Shown here piece after piece: positions 1-5,912 of a stretch of DNA of 9,910 nucleotides (positions within the stretch are counted from its first letter, which is position 1; each line of letters opens with the position of its first letter). Below the pieces are notes generated by a model. It made no database searches. It was not told where the DNA came from and saw nothing but the letters and a program-made list of their open reading frames with translations. The stretch covers positions 1-9,910 of the forward strand of contig VAZH01000084.1 in the NCBI GenBank assembly GCA_005884465.1, written 5' to 3'. The translations under genes and the position numbers were made by a program. The DNA comes from Alphaproteobacteria bacterium (GTDB lineage: Bacteria; Pseudomonadota; Alphaproteobacteria; Rhizobiales; Xanthobacteraceae).

Positions 1-22
1 AATCCAGAAGTCACGGCGCGCG

Positions 23-58
23 ATTCCGGGTTCGCTCGTTTCGCTCGCGCCCCGGAAT
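23..58. repeat. Intergenic palindromic (REP-like) element
   Basis: The arms ATTCCGGG (23-30) and CCCGGAAT (51-58) are perfect inverted repeats. The 20-base loop contains two near-copies of TTCGCTCG in tandem. The outer end continues as GAC, giving the CCGGAATGAC ending that I recall as common in intergenic palindromes of Bradyrhizobium and relatives; that link is from memory. Only one copy is seen here. There is no T-run after it, so it is not an obvious terminator. It may lie downstream of a gene outside the window and could act as an mRNA 3'-end stabiliser. Confidence 0.6.
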
Positions 59-88
59 GACAGCAACATTCAAACGAGGACACCGACC

Positions 89-505
89 ATGCGATTCATG
101 ATGCTGATGATTCCCCTGGGCTACGAGACCGCGCCGCCGGACGTGAAGCTCGATCCCGAACGCGTCTCCGCGATGATGAAATACAACGAGGCGCTGAAGG
201 ACGCCGGCGTCTTGATCACGCTTGATGGCCTGCATCCGCCGTCAGTGGGCGCGCGGGTCTCGTTCGCGACCGGCAAGCCTCTCGTGACCGATGGCCCCTT
301 CACCGAGGCCAAGGAAGTGCTCGGCGGCTACTGGATGATCGACGTCAAGTCCCGGGAAGAGGCGATCGCCTGGGCCATGAAATGCCCGGCATCGAGCAAT
401 GAGATCATCGAAATCCGCCGGGTGCAGGAAATGTCGGATTTTTCACCCGAAGTGCAGCAGGCCGCAGCCGGATTCAGTGAATTGCAAGCCGGATCCAGGC
501 GTTAA
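89..505 (+). CDS. YCII-related (DGPF-domain) protein
   Basis: This 138-residue soluble protein belongs to the YCII-related family (COG3795, the DGPF-domain proteins). The signature Asp-Gly-Pro-Phe lies at residues 68-71, followed by TEAKEVLGGYW and MIDV, the most conserved block. The N-terminal strand MRFMMLMIP is the usual first strand of the ferredoxin-like fold. No enzymatic activity is established for most members, which are often encoded next to ECF sigma factors; none is seen here. The start is supported by GAGGA at 76-80, eight bases before the ATG. There is no signal peptide or membrane segment. The gene stands alone, with 61 bases before the next gene. The family call is firm; the function is unknown. 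Confidence 0.85.
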   Translation: MRFMMLMIPLGYETAPPDVKLDPERVSAMMKYNEALKDAGVLITLDGLHPPSVGARVSFATGKPLVTDGPFTEAKEVLGGYWMIDVKSREEAIAWAMKCPASSNEIIEIRRVQEMSDFSPEVQQAAAGFSELQAGSRR

Positions 506-549
506 CATTTCGCAACCTTGGACAGCCTAGTGACCTTTGTGCCCGGCTC

Positions 550-568
550 ATGTAAAAGCCTTTCACAT
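550..568. promoter_or_regulatory. Candidate TetR operator at its own start codon
   Basis: The 19-bp sequence ATGTAAAAGCCTTTCACAT is a near-perfect palindrome: 8 of 9 base pairs match around a single central base, and two more pairs match outside it (548-570). It overlaps the preferred ATG of the TetR gene at 567. The same design, ATGTAAA-N5-TTTNCAT, recurs at 1340-1358, with 14 of 19 bases identical. TetR repressors usually bind palindromes of this size in their own promoter or start region, so autoregulation is inferred. No convincing -35/-10 pair was found upstream. Confidence 0.6.
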
Positions 569-1286
569 GAGCTGGCGCAAGGAACAGCGCCGCGCCGAGC
601 GCGGCTATCATCACGGCAATCTGAAAGAGGCGCTGTTGCAGGCGGCGCTCGGGCTGATCGCGGAAAAAGGCGCGGCCGGGTTTACGTTCGCCGATGCCGC
701 GCGCATGGCCGGCGTCAGCCCGGCGGCGCCCTACCGGCATTTTCGCGATCGCGACGAATTGCTTTCCAGCATCGCGCAGCGCGGTTTTGAGCAATTCGAG
801 GCGGTACTCACGAACGCCTGGGATGACGGCCGTCCGGACACCGTCACGGCGTTCGAGCGGGTCGGCAAAGCCTATCTCGCCTTCGCCCGCGAGGAGCCGG
901 CGTTCTATTCGGCGATGTTCGAATCAGGGCTTCCCGTCGACGTTAATCCGACATTGCAGGCGGCAAGCGAGCGCGCTTTCGGCATCATCAGAGCCGCCGC
1001 AGAACGCCTTGCCGCACTGGCGCCGCCCGGTACGCCGCGACCGCCCGCGATGATGATGGCGCTGCACATCTGGTCGATGTCGCATGGCGTGGCATCGCTG
1101 TTCGCACGAGGCGACGCCGCACGCCGCAAGCTGCCGATGTCGGCGGAGGATCTTCTGGAAGCGGAAGTGCTGATTTATCTGCGCGGTCTCGGCTTCCGAA
1201 CCGACCGCCGGCCGTCCGGCCAAAGCGAGCAGGCGGAGCAAAAGCCGCCCCCGCTGCCGTCGGGTCCTTGGGGCACCCCCAAATAA
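567..1286 (+). CDS. TetR/AcrR-family repressor with WHG domain
   Basis: This is a 239-residue one-component transcriptional regulator. The N-terminal TetR DNA-binding domain covers about residues 14-66. It contains the motif YHHGNLKEALLQAA and a helix-turn-helix near 39-59, with SPAAPYRHF as the recognition helix. The C-terminal ligand-binding half carries a Trp169-x3-His173-Gly174 pattern typical of the WHG-type C-terminal domain (TetR_C_33 type). The ligand cannot be read from the sequence. I prefer ATG 567, because the conserved protein begins MSWRKEQRR; a TTG at 537 would add ten residues. No clear ribosome binding site precedes either start. The C-terminal 25 residues are proline-rich and probably disordered. 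The palindrome over its start and the matching one before the next gene suggest that it represses itself and that gene. Confidence 0.85.
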   Translation: MSWRKEQRRAERGYHHGNLKEALLQAALGLIAEKGAAGFTFADAARMAGVSPAAPYRHFRDRDELLSSIAQRGFEQFEAVLTNAWDDGRPDTVTAFERVGKAYLAFAREEPAFYSAMFESGLPVDVNPTLQAASERAFGIIRAAAERLAALAPPGTPRPPAMMMALHIWSMSHGVASLFARGDAARRKLPMSAEDLLEAEVLIYLRGLGFRTDRRPSGQSEQAEQKPPPLPSGPWGTPK

Positions 1287-1290
1287 ATTT
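1268..1290 (+). terminator. Weak possible terminator at the TetR gene end
   Basis: TTGGGG (1268-1273) and CCCCAA (1277-1282) can form a 6-bp stem with a 3-base loop, followed by an AT-rich stretch with only three consecutive T. It overlaps the last codons and the stop codon. The stem is short and the T-run poor, so this is tentative. Confidence 0.25.
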
Positions 1291-1312
1291 AAGGGAGCTG
1301 CCCGCGCCCAGC

Positions 1313-1341
1313 TTGACAAAAATCCGGGATGGTTTAGGTAT
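1313..1341 (+). promoter_or_regulatory. Sigma-70-type promoter of the DUF2852 gene
   Basis: A perfect -35 box TTGACA lies at 1313-1318. Sixteen bases later is a poor -10 candidate, TAGGTA (1335-1340). The palindrome at 1340-1358 starts at the -10 region, so a bound repressor would block RNA polymerase. The -35 is convincing; the exact -10 is not settled. Confidence 0.5.
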
Positions 1342-1358
1342 GTAAATGTTATTTACAT
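1340..1358. promoter_or_regulatory. Candidate TetR operator upstream of the DUF2852 gene
   Basis: ATGTAAAT and ATTTACAT are perfect 8-bp inverted arms around GTT. The site lies between the likely -10 region and the start codon. It has the same length and outer sequence as the palindrome over the TetR start at 550-568. Its position suits a repressor site. That the neighbouring TetR protein binds it is inferred. Confidence 0.65.
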
Positions 1359-1391
1359 TCACAACGGCGTGATGCCGTCATGGAGAGGGAA

Positions 1392-1871
1392 ATGGCCTAC
1401 ACCGCAGATGTCAATCGATGGCGCGGCCCCGATAGTGAGCCCTACCGCCCGCATATGCTCGATTCGCCCTGGCACCCCGGCTGGATCGCCGTAACCATCC
1501 TGGGCTTCATCATCTGGTGGCCGATCGGCCTTGCCCTTCTCTTTTTCACACTCGGGAGCAGAAAAATGGCTTGCTGGAGTCACGGCGATCGTTTCTCGAA
1601 CAAGATGGAGCGGATGCAGTACAAGATGGAGCGAATGCGCAATCGCATGGAGCGCCGCGGCTTTCCGTTCGGTCCGCCCTCGAGCGGCAACCGCGCCTTC
1701 GACGAGTACCGCATGGAAACCTTGCGGCGGCTCGAGGAGGAGCAGACCGAATTTCGGGATTTCCTCGATCGCCTGCGTCACGCCAAGGACAAGGAAGAGT
1801 TCGACCAGTTCATGGCCCAGCATCGGCAGCGTCCGACCCCACCGCCCCAGGACGGTCAGCCCCAGGCCTGA
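1392..1871 (+). CDS. DUF2852 membrane protein
   Basis: This 159-residue protein matches the DUF2852 family, small alphaproteobacterial membrane proteins of unknown function. The signature Pro-Trp-His-Pro at residues 26-29 leads directly into one hydrophobic segment (about 31-54) containing WWPIGLALLFF. The rest is charged and probably helical: a repeated MERM/KMERM stretch, then a Glu/Arg-rich coiled-coil-like stretch, ending in a Pro/Gln-rich tail. I chose ATG 1392 rather than ATG 1380, because GGAGAGGG at 1382-1389 is a good ribosome binding site for 1392, while nothing suitable precedes 1380. It has its own promoter and operator and ends at a strong terminator, so it is probably monocistronic. 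It may respond to the TetR protein's ligand. Confidence 0.8.
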   Translation: MAYTADVNRWRGPDSEPYRPHMLDSPWHPGWIAVTILGFIIWWPIGLALLFFTLGSRKMACWSHGDRFSNKMERMQYKMERMRNRMERRGFPFGPPSSGNRAFDEYRMETLRRLEEEQTEFRDFLDRLRHAKDKEEFDQFMAQHRQRPTPPPQDGQPQA

Positions 1872-1926
1872 CTTCCGACCGCTACAGCCTCAGGCGTAGT
1901 GCCCCCGTAAAACCTGATGGCGATAC

Positions 1927-1963
1927 AACCGCCCGTTTGCCAAAAGCAGACGGGCGGTTTTGC
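1927..1963 (+). terminator. Strong rho-independent terminator
   Basis: AACCGCCCGT (1927-1936) pairs perfectly with ACGGGCGGTT (1950-1959). The stem extends inward through one G-U pair and three further pairs to a five-base loop, CAAAA. TTTT and then GCTTT follow. It ends the DUF2852 transcript and insulates the Tol operon from upstream reading. Confidence 0.92.
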
Positions 1964-2038
1964 TTTCTGTAGGAGGAACCCGATTTCAGCGGGGTGACCG
2001 ATCCGGCCCGGCAATTGCCGCCGTCAAAATCCCCTATG

Positions 2039-2053
2039 GTAACCGCGTATTAA
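2039..2053 (+). promoter_or_regulatory. CtrA-like box upstream of tolQ
   Basis: GTAA-N7-TTAA followed by CC matches the alphaproteobacterial CtrA consensus TTAA-N7-TTAA with one mismatch in the first half-site. It lies about 215 bases before the tolQ start. CtrA is the conserved cell-cycle response regulator of alphaproteobacteria. Binding here is inferred from the motif only. Confidence 0.35.
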
Positions 2054-2187
2054 CCATGATTAGCGTCTGGTTGGGGCGTAAAGACGCGCTGATAGCCCTC
2101 GTTTTGACATGTTGGCAGGGGAAGCAGCCTCGGGCTTTGGACGGGCCTCCCATGTGACACAACAAGGCTTTGGCGTTGGCGCTTACC

Positions 2188-2206
2188 GCCGCGCCCGGCG
2201 CGCGGC
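2188..2206 (+). promoter_or_regulatory. GC-rich hairpin in the tolQ leader
   Basis: GCCGCGC (2188-2194) pairs perfectly with GCGCGGC (2200-2206) around the loop CCGGC. No T-run follows, so it is not an intrinsic terminator. It lies 63 bases before the tolQ ATG. In such GC-rich DNA a 7-bp stem can arise by chance. Confidence 0.35.
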
Positions 2207-2269
2207 TGTGGAACCGGCAGCCATTTGCTCCCGGAGGATTGGGACGCTTGCGTTGAGAGGATATCGCCT

Positions 2270-2983
2270 ATGAACCCGGCCGACGTGGCTCAGGCAGCCT
2301 TGCCGCTACCATCCGCCGACGTATCGTTGATCGCTCTGTTCCTGCAGGCCCACTGGGTCGTGAAAGCGGTCATGCTGGGATTGCTCGCCTGTTCGATCTG
2401 GGTCTGGGCGATCGCCATCGACAAGATGTTCCTGTATTCGCGCACCAAGCGCGCCATGGATCGCTTCGAGCAGGCGTTCTGGTCCGGGCAGTCGATCGAG
2501 GAGCTTTATCGCGCCCTCTCGGCCAAGCCGACGCAATCGATGGCGGCGTGTTTCGTCGCGGCGATGCGCGAATGGAAGCGATCGTTCGAAAGCCAGGCGC
2601 GATCCTTCGCCGGGCTTCAGATGCGGATCGAGAAGGTGATGAACGTCTCGATCGCCCGGGAAATCGAGCGGCTGGAACGCCGGCTCCTGGTGCTGGCGAC
2701 GGTCGGCTCGGCGGGCCCGTTTGTCGGCCTGTTCGGCACCGTCTGGGGCATCATGTCGAGCTTCCAGTCGATCGCCGCCTCCAAGAACACCTCGCTGGCG
2801 GTGGTGGCCCCGGGCATCGCGGAAGCGCTGTTTGCAACCGCAATCGGCCTTATCGCCGCCATTCCGGCGACTATTTTCTACAATAAGTTCACTTCCGAGG
2901 TAAACCGGCAGGCCCAGCGGCTGGAAGGGTTCGCGGACGAATTTTCAGCGATTCTGTCGCGCCAGATCGACGAGCGGGCGTGA
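2270..2983 (+). CDS. tolQ: Tol-Pal system proton channel TolQ
   Basis: TolQ is the inner-membrane stator subunit (MotA/TolQ/ExbB family). With TolR it uses the proton gradient to energise TolA during outer-membrane constriction. The protein has 237 residues, close to E. coli TolQ (230). Hydrophobic segments lie at about 30-50, 139-165 and 186-206. The second holds the family block VGSAGPFVGLFGTVWGIMSSF, and the third AEALFATAIGLIAAIPA. A cytoplasmic domain joins segments 1 and 2. I chose ATG 2270, with GAGAGG at 2255-2260; an upstream TTG at 2225 would add 15 unlikely residues. It is the first gene of tolQRAB, and no ybgC thioesterase gene precedes it in this window. tolR follows after 38 bases. 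Confidence 0.95.
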   Translation: MNPADVAQAALPLPSADVSLIALFLQAHWVVKAVMLGLLACSIWVWAIAIDKMFLYSRTKRAMDRFEQAFWSGQSIEELYRALSAKPTQSMAACFVAAMREWKRSFESQARSFAGLQMRIEKVMNVSIAREIERLERRLLVLATVGSAGPFVGLFGTVWGIMSSFQSIAASKNTSLAVVAPGIAEALFATAIGLIAAIPATIFYNKFTSEVNRQAQRLEGFADEFSAILSRQIDERA

Positions 2984-3021
2984 GAGGCGGTATATTGTGA
3001 GCGCATCGTGAGCACCAGATC

Positions 3022-3468
3022 ATGGCGATGAACGTGGCAGGTTCGTCGGGAGGCGGGGGACGCCGCGGCCGGCGTCGCGCCGTGATGGCGGAGATCAACG
3101 TCACGCCAATGGTCGACGTAATGCTGGTGTTGCTGATCATTTTCATGGTGTCCGCGCCGCTGTTGACCGTGGGCGTGCCGCTCGATCTGCCGCAGACCCA
3201 GGCCAAGAGCCTCGATCAGGACAAGAATCCGCTGACGCTTTCGGTCAACCTCAAAGGTCAGATCTTTCTCAATGACAATGAAATCGCCCTCAACGATCTG
3301 GTGCCGAAGTTGAAGGCGATCACCGATGCACGCAGCGGACTGGATGAGCGCATTTTTGTTCGAGGCGACAAGAAGGTCGACTACGGTACGGTGATGAGGG
3401 TGATGGGACGGCTGTCAGCCGCAGGCTTTCGGCGCGTCGCGCTGGTGACGGAAGTGGATCAGGGATAA
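3022..3468 (+). CDS. tolR: Tol-Pal system protein TolR
   Basis: TolR (ExbD/TolR family) is the single-pass inner-membrane partner of TolQ. The 148-residue protein has a basic, glycine-rich cytoplasmic N-terminus. Its transmembrane segment at about 30-48 begins with INVTPMVDVMLVLLIIF and contains Asp32, which corresponds to the proton-carrying Asp23 of E. coli TolR. The periplasmic domain follows, with blocks VPLDLPQTQA and IFVRGDKKVDYGTVMRVM. ATG 3022 has only a weak upstream binding site (GAG near 3010), and ATG 3028 is an alternative. The gene is 38 bases after tolQ and 8 bases before tolA, so it is co-transcribed with them. Confidence 0.95.
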   Translation: MAMNVAGSSGGGGRRGRRRAVMAEINVTPMVDVMLVLLIIFMVSAPLLTVGVPLDLPQTQAKSLDQDKNPLTLSVNLKGQIFLNDNEIALNDLVPKLKAITDARSGLDERIFVRGDKKVDYGTVMRVMGRLSAAGFRRVALVTEVDQG

Positions 3469-3476
3469 AGCGAAAA

Positions 3477-4421
3477 GTGAAAGTCGACAAGACACTCGTT
3501 GCGTCGGTCGCACTCCACGTCCTCGTGATCGGATGGGGGCTGATATCCTTTTCGGCGCGTTCGCTCGAAGCGCCGCCGCCGGAATCGATGCCTGTCGATA
3601 TCATCTCCGCCGATCAGCTCTCCAAGATCACCGCCGGCATCAAAACTGGCGAAAAGGACAAGCCGAAGCCGCCGGTCGAGAAAATCGCTGATGCCAGACC
3701 GGTCGACGACGCCGTCGGTAAAATTACCGAAAAGAAGGAAATCGTAACCGCCTCGGCGCCTGAACCACCGCCGAAGCCGGTGGAAAAGCCGGTCGAGAAA
3801 AAGCCCGATCCGCCAAAACCAGTCGCCGAGGACAAACCCAAGGACGAGCCGAAACCGATCGAGAAGAAGCCGGACCCGCCCAAGGTCGATCCGATCGCGG
3901 AGGCCCTGAAGTCGGAAGATACCAAAAAGCTGGTGCCGAAGCCGGAAGCCAAGGCTGCGCCGCCGCAGCCGCCGAAGCCGAAGCAGGAGCGGACCTTCGA
4001 TCAATCGAAGATCGCGGCCTTGCTCGACAAGCGCGACCCGACCCGGCAGTCCATCACCGGCTCGGCTTTGAATTCCTCGGCCTCGCTCGGGACCACGCGC
4101 GGCGCGGCAGCGACCTTGTCGCAGTCCGAGCTCGATGCGATGCGGGCGCGCCTGGCGAGCTTGTGGAATGTACAGCCGGGTGTCGAACACCCGGAGGAAC
4201 TATACGTCACGGTCAGGATCCGGCTGAACCCGGATCGTCGCCTCGCCGCGCCGCCTCAGGTGGTCTCGAGCGGAAGCTCGGCGCGATATCAGGCCGCGGC
4301 GGAAGCAGCAGTTCGCGCGGTCTTGCAGGGCCAGCCATACACCATGCTGCGCGACGAGACCTACGAACAGTGGAAATACATGGACATCGATTTTGACCCC
4401 AAGCAGATGTTTCGCAGTTGA
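3477..4421 (+). CDS. tolA: Cell-envelope integrity protein TolA
   Basis: TolA links the TolQR motor to the outer-membrane side and, through its C-terminal domain, to TolB and Pal. The 314-residue protein starts at GTG 3477, 8 bases after tolR. A single N-terminal membrane anchor (about 6-26) has Ser10-x3-His14, matching the first half of the SHLS motif that contacts TolQR; the Leu and Ser of the second half are not in the usual register. Residues 50-180 form an extended Pro/Lys/Glu-rich spacer, more TonB-like than the Ala-rich helix of E. coli TolA, with EKKPDPPK repeated at 107-114 and 129-136. The C-terminal TolA/TonB-like domain runs from about 220 and includes [14 protein letters not shown] and AAEAAVRAV. 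It overlaps tolB by one base. It is shorter than E. coli TolA (421 residues). Confidence 0.92.
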   Translation: MKVDKTLVASVALHVLVIGWGLISFSARSLEAPPPESMPVDIISADQLSKITAGIKTGEKDKPKPPVEKIADARPVDDAVGKITEKKEIVTASAPEPPPKPVEKPVEKKPDPPKPVAEDKPKDEPKPIEKKPDPPKVDPIAEALKSEDTKKLVPKPEAKAAPPQPPKPKQERTFDQSKIAALLDKRDPTRQSITGSALNSSASLGTTRGAAATLSQSELDAMRARLASLWNVQPGVEHPEELYVTVRIRLNPDRRLAAPPQVVSSGSSARYQAAAEAAVRAVLQGQPYTMLRDETYEQWKYMDIDFDPKQMFRS

Positions 4422-5797
4422 TGTTTTTTAAAAATGAGCCAGCAATGCCCGTCACGTCGTTTTCGCTTCCTTCATTGCCGTTGAATCGCCGCGACATCCT
4501 GATCGGGGGCGCGGGTGCTGCTGCGAGTTTGCTGCTGCCCTCGCTCGCCGGCGCGCAGACGAAATTGCAGGTGACAGAAGGCAACGTCGCGCCGCTTCCG
4601 ATCGCGATCCCGAATTTCGTGGCGGGATCGCCGGCGGACGGCGAGGTCGGCGTCGGCGTCGCCCAGGTGATTACCAACAACCTCAAGCGCAGCGGATTGT
4701 TTGCGCCGATCGATCAGGCCGCCTTCATCGAAAAAATCAGCAATATCGACTTGCCGCCGCAGTTCCAGAGCTGGAAAACCATCAACGCACAAGCCCTGGT
4801 GACCGGCCGCATGACCCGCCAGGGCGACGGGCGCCTCAAGGCCGAATTCCGCTTGTGGGACGTCACCTCCGGCCAGCAGCTCACCGGTCAGCAATATTTC
4901 ACCTCGCCGGAATACTGGCGAAGGATCGCGCATATCATTTCCGATCAGATCTATGAGCGATTGACCGGAGACAAAGGCTATTTCGACAGCCGCGTGGTGT
5001 TCGTGGATGAAACCGGAGCCAAGGAGCGGCGCGTCAAGCGGCTGGCGCTGATGGATCAGGACGGCGCAAATGTCCGCTACCTGACGCGCGGCTCCGACCT
5101 GGTGCTGACGCCGCGGTTCTCCCCGTCTACCCAGGAAATCACCTATATGGAATTCGGTCAGGGCGATCCGCGCGTGTATCTGCGCAATATCGAGACCGGA
5201 CAGAGCGAGATCGTCGGTAATTTCCCCGGCATGTCGTTCGCGCCGCGCTTTTCGCCGGATGGCCAGCGCGTGATCATGAGCCTGCAGCAGGGCGGCAATT
5301 CAAATCTGTTCGTGATGGACCTGCGTTCGAAGTCGACGACACGTCTCACCGATACTCCGGCGATCGATACCTCGCCGTCCTATGCGCCGGACGGCACCCG
5401 CATTTGTTTCGAATCCGATCGCGGCGGCAAGCCGCAGATCTACGTGATGTCGGCGACAGGCGGACCTGCGCAACGGATTTCCTTTGGCGAGGGCAGCTAT
5501 TCGACCCCGGTCTGGTCGCCGCGCGGCGACTACATCGCCTTCACCAAACAGGGTGCCGGACAGTTTTCCATCGGCATCATGAAACCCGATGGTTCGGGCG
5601 AGCGGATTCTCACGAGCGGATTCCACAACGAGGGACCGACCTTTGCGCCGAATGGCCGGGTCCTGATGTTCTTCCGCGATCCCGGCGGCAACAGCGGACC
5701 TTCGCTGTTCACCGTGGACATTTCCGGACGCAACGAGCAACGGGTTCCAACCCCCGGCTTCGCGTCCGATCCGGCGTGGTCACCACTGCTGTCGTAG
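4421..5797 (+). CDS. tolB: Tol-Pal system beta-propeller TolB, Tat-type signal
   Basis: TolB is the periplasmic protein that binds Pal and is released from it through TolA. The protein has 458 residues from ATG 4421. The signal region has Asn-Arg-Arg-Asp at 22-25 followed by ILIGG, a hydrophobic stretch, and a likely AGA cleavage site before Gln46. This is a twin-arginine pattern rather than the Sec signal of E. coli TolB. An N-terminal TolB_N domain (about 50-175) precedes six propeller repeats, each with a version of (S/A)P(D/S)G. The repeats include [36 protein letters not shown] and [11 protein letters not shown]. The ATG at 4421 shares a base with the tolA stop (TGATG), suggesting translational coupling. 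ATG 4445 is an alternative that also keeps the full signal. TTG 4418 is less likely. Confidence 0.95.
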   Translation: MFFKNEPAMPVTSFSLPSLPLNRRDILIGGAGAAASLLLPSLAGAQTKLQVTEGNVAPLPIAIPNFVAGSPADGEVGVGVAQVITNNLKRSGLFAPIDQAAFIEKISNIDLPPQFQSWKTINAQALVTGRMTRQGDGRLKAEFRLWDVTSGQQLTGQQYFTSPEYWRRIAHIISDQIYERLTGDKGYFDSRVVFVDETGAKERRVKRLALMDQDGANVRYLTRGSDLVLTPRFSPSTQEITYMEFGQGDPRVYLRNIETGQSEIVGNFPGMSFAPRFSPDGQRVIMSLQQGGNSNLFVMDLRSKSTTRLTDTPAIDTSPSYAPDGTRICFESDRGGKPQIYVMSATGGPAQRISFGEGSYSTPVWSPRGDYIAFTKQGAGQFSIGIMKPDGSGERILTSGFHNEGPTFAPNGRVLMFFRDPGGNSGPSLFTVDISGRNEQRVPTPGFASDPAWSPLLS

Positions 5798-5877
5798 CAT
5801 CGTTACCCGCCGCAGGCCGCTGTCCGTAGCGTGGCCGGCAAGCCTTGCCTAGCCTGCTGATTTATTTGGCAGATTTA

Positions 5878-5912
5878 CGTTACTCCGGACTCAGAACAAC
5901 GTCCCGGTAACG
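5878..5912 (+). promoter_or_regulatory. Hairpin abutting the GGDEF-EAL start codon
   Basis: CGTTACTCCGGAC (5878-5890) can pair with GTCCCGGTAACG (5901-5912) around a ten-base loop, with one bulged T and one mismatch. The 3' arm ends at the base before ATG 5913 and covers the place where a ribosome binding site would be. The end of that arm plus the start codon, GGTAACGAT (5906-5914), is also perfectly complementary to ATCGTTACC (5799-5807), just after the tolB stop. Two exclusive structures are therefore possible. A regulatory role is inferred. Confidence 0.4.

Larger units (their letters stand above)
1964..2269 (+). other. Tol operon leader region, no gene
   Basis: About 300 bases lie between the terminator and tolQ without a supportable gene. 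The stretch holds a CtrA-like box (2039-2053), a lone TTGACA (2104-2109) with no matching -10, and a GC-rich hairpin (2188-2206). The open frame at 1960-2157 has no family resemblance and no good ribosome binding site. The operon promoter must lie here, but I cannot place it. Confidence 0.6.

Noticed and set aside
2104..2109. TTGACA as a -35 box for tolQ
   Set aside because: The sequence 15-19 bases downstream is GC-rich with no -10-like hexamer, so a promoter cannot be claimed.
2111..2126. Possible sigma-54 site (TGGCAGGGGAAGCAGC)
   Set aside because: The -24 part resembles TGGCA, but the -12 TTGC element is missing at the required spacing.
1960..2157. Plus-strand open frame of 65 codons in the tolQ leader
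   Set aside because: It begins within the terminator's T-run at 1960, has no recognisable family or clear coding signature, and overlaps the CtrA-like box.
3459..4190. Minus-strand open frame opposite tolA (243 codons), very Arg/Leu-rich
   Set aside because: Its composition is the mirror of the Pro/Lys-rich tolA spacer, and tolA is well supported by context and domains.
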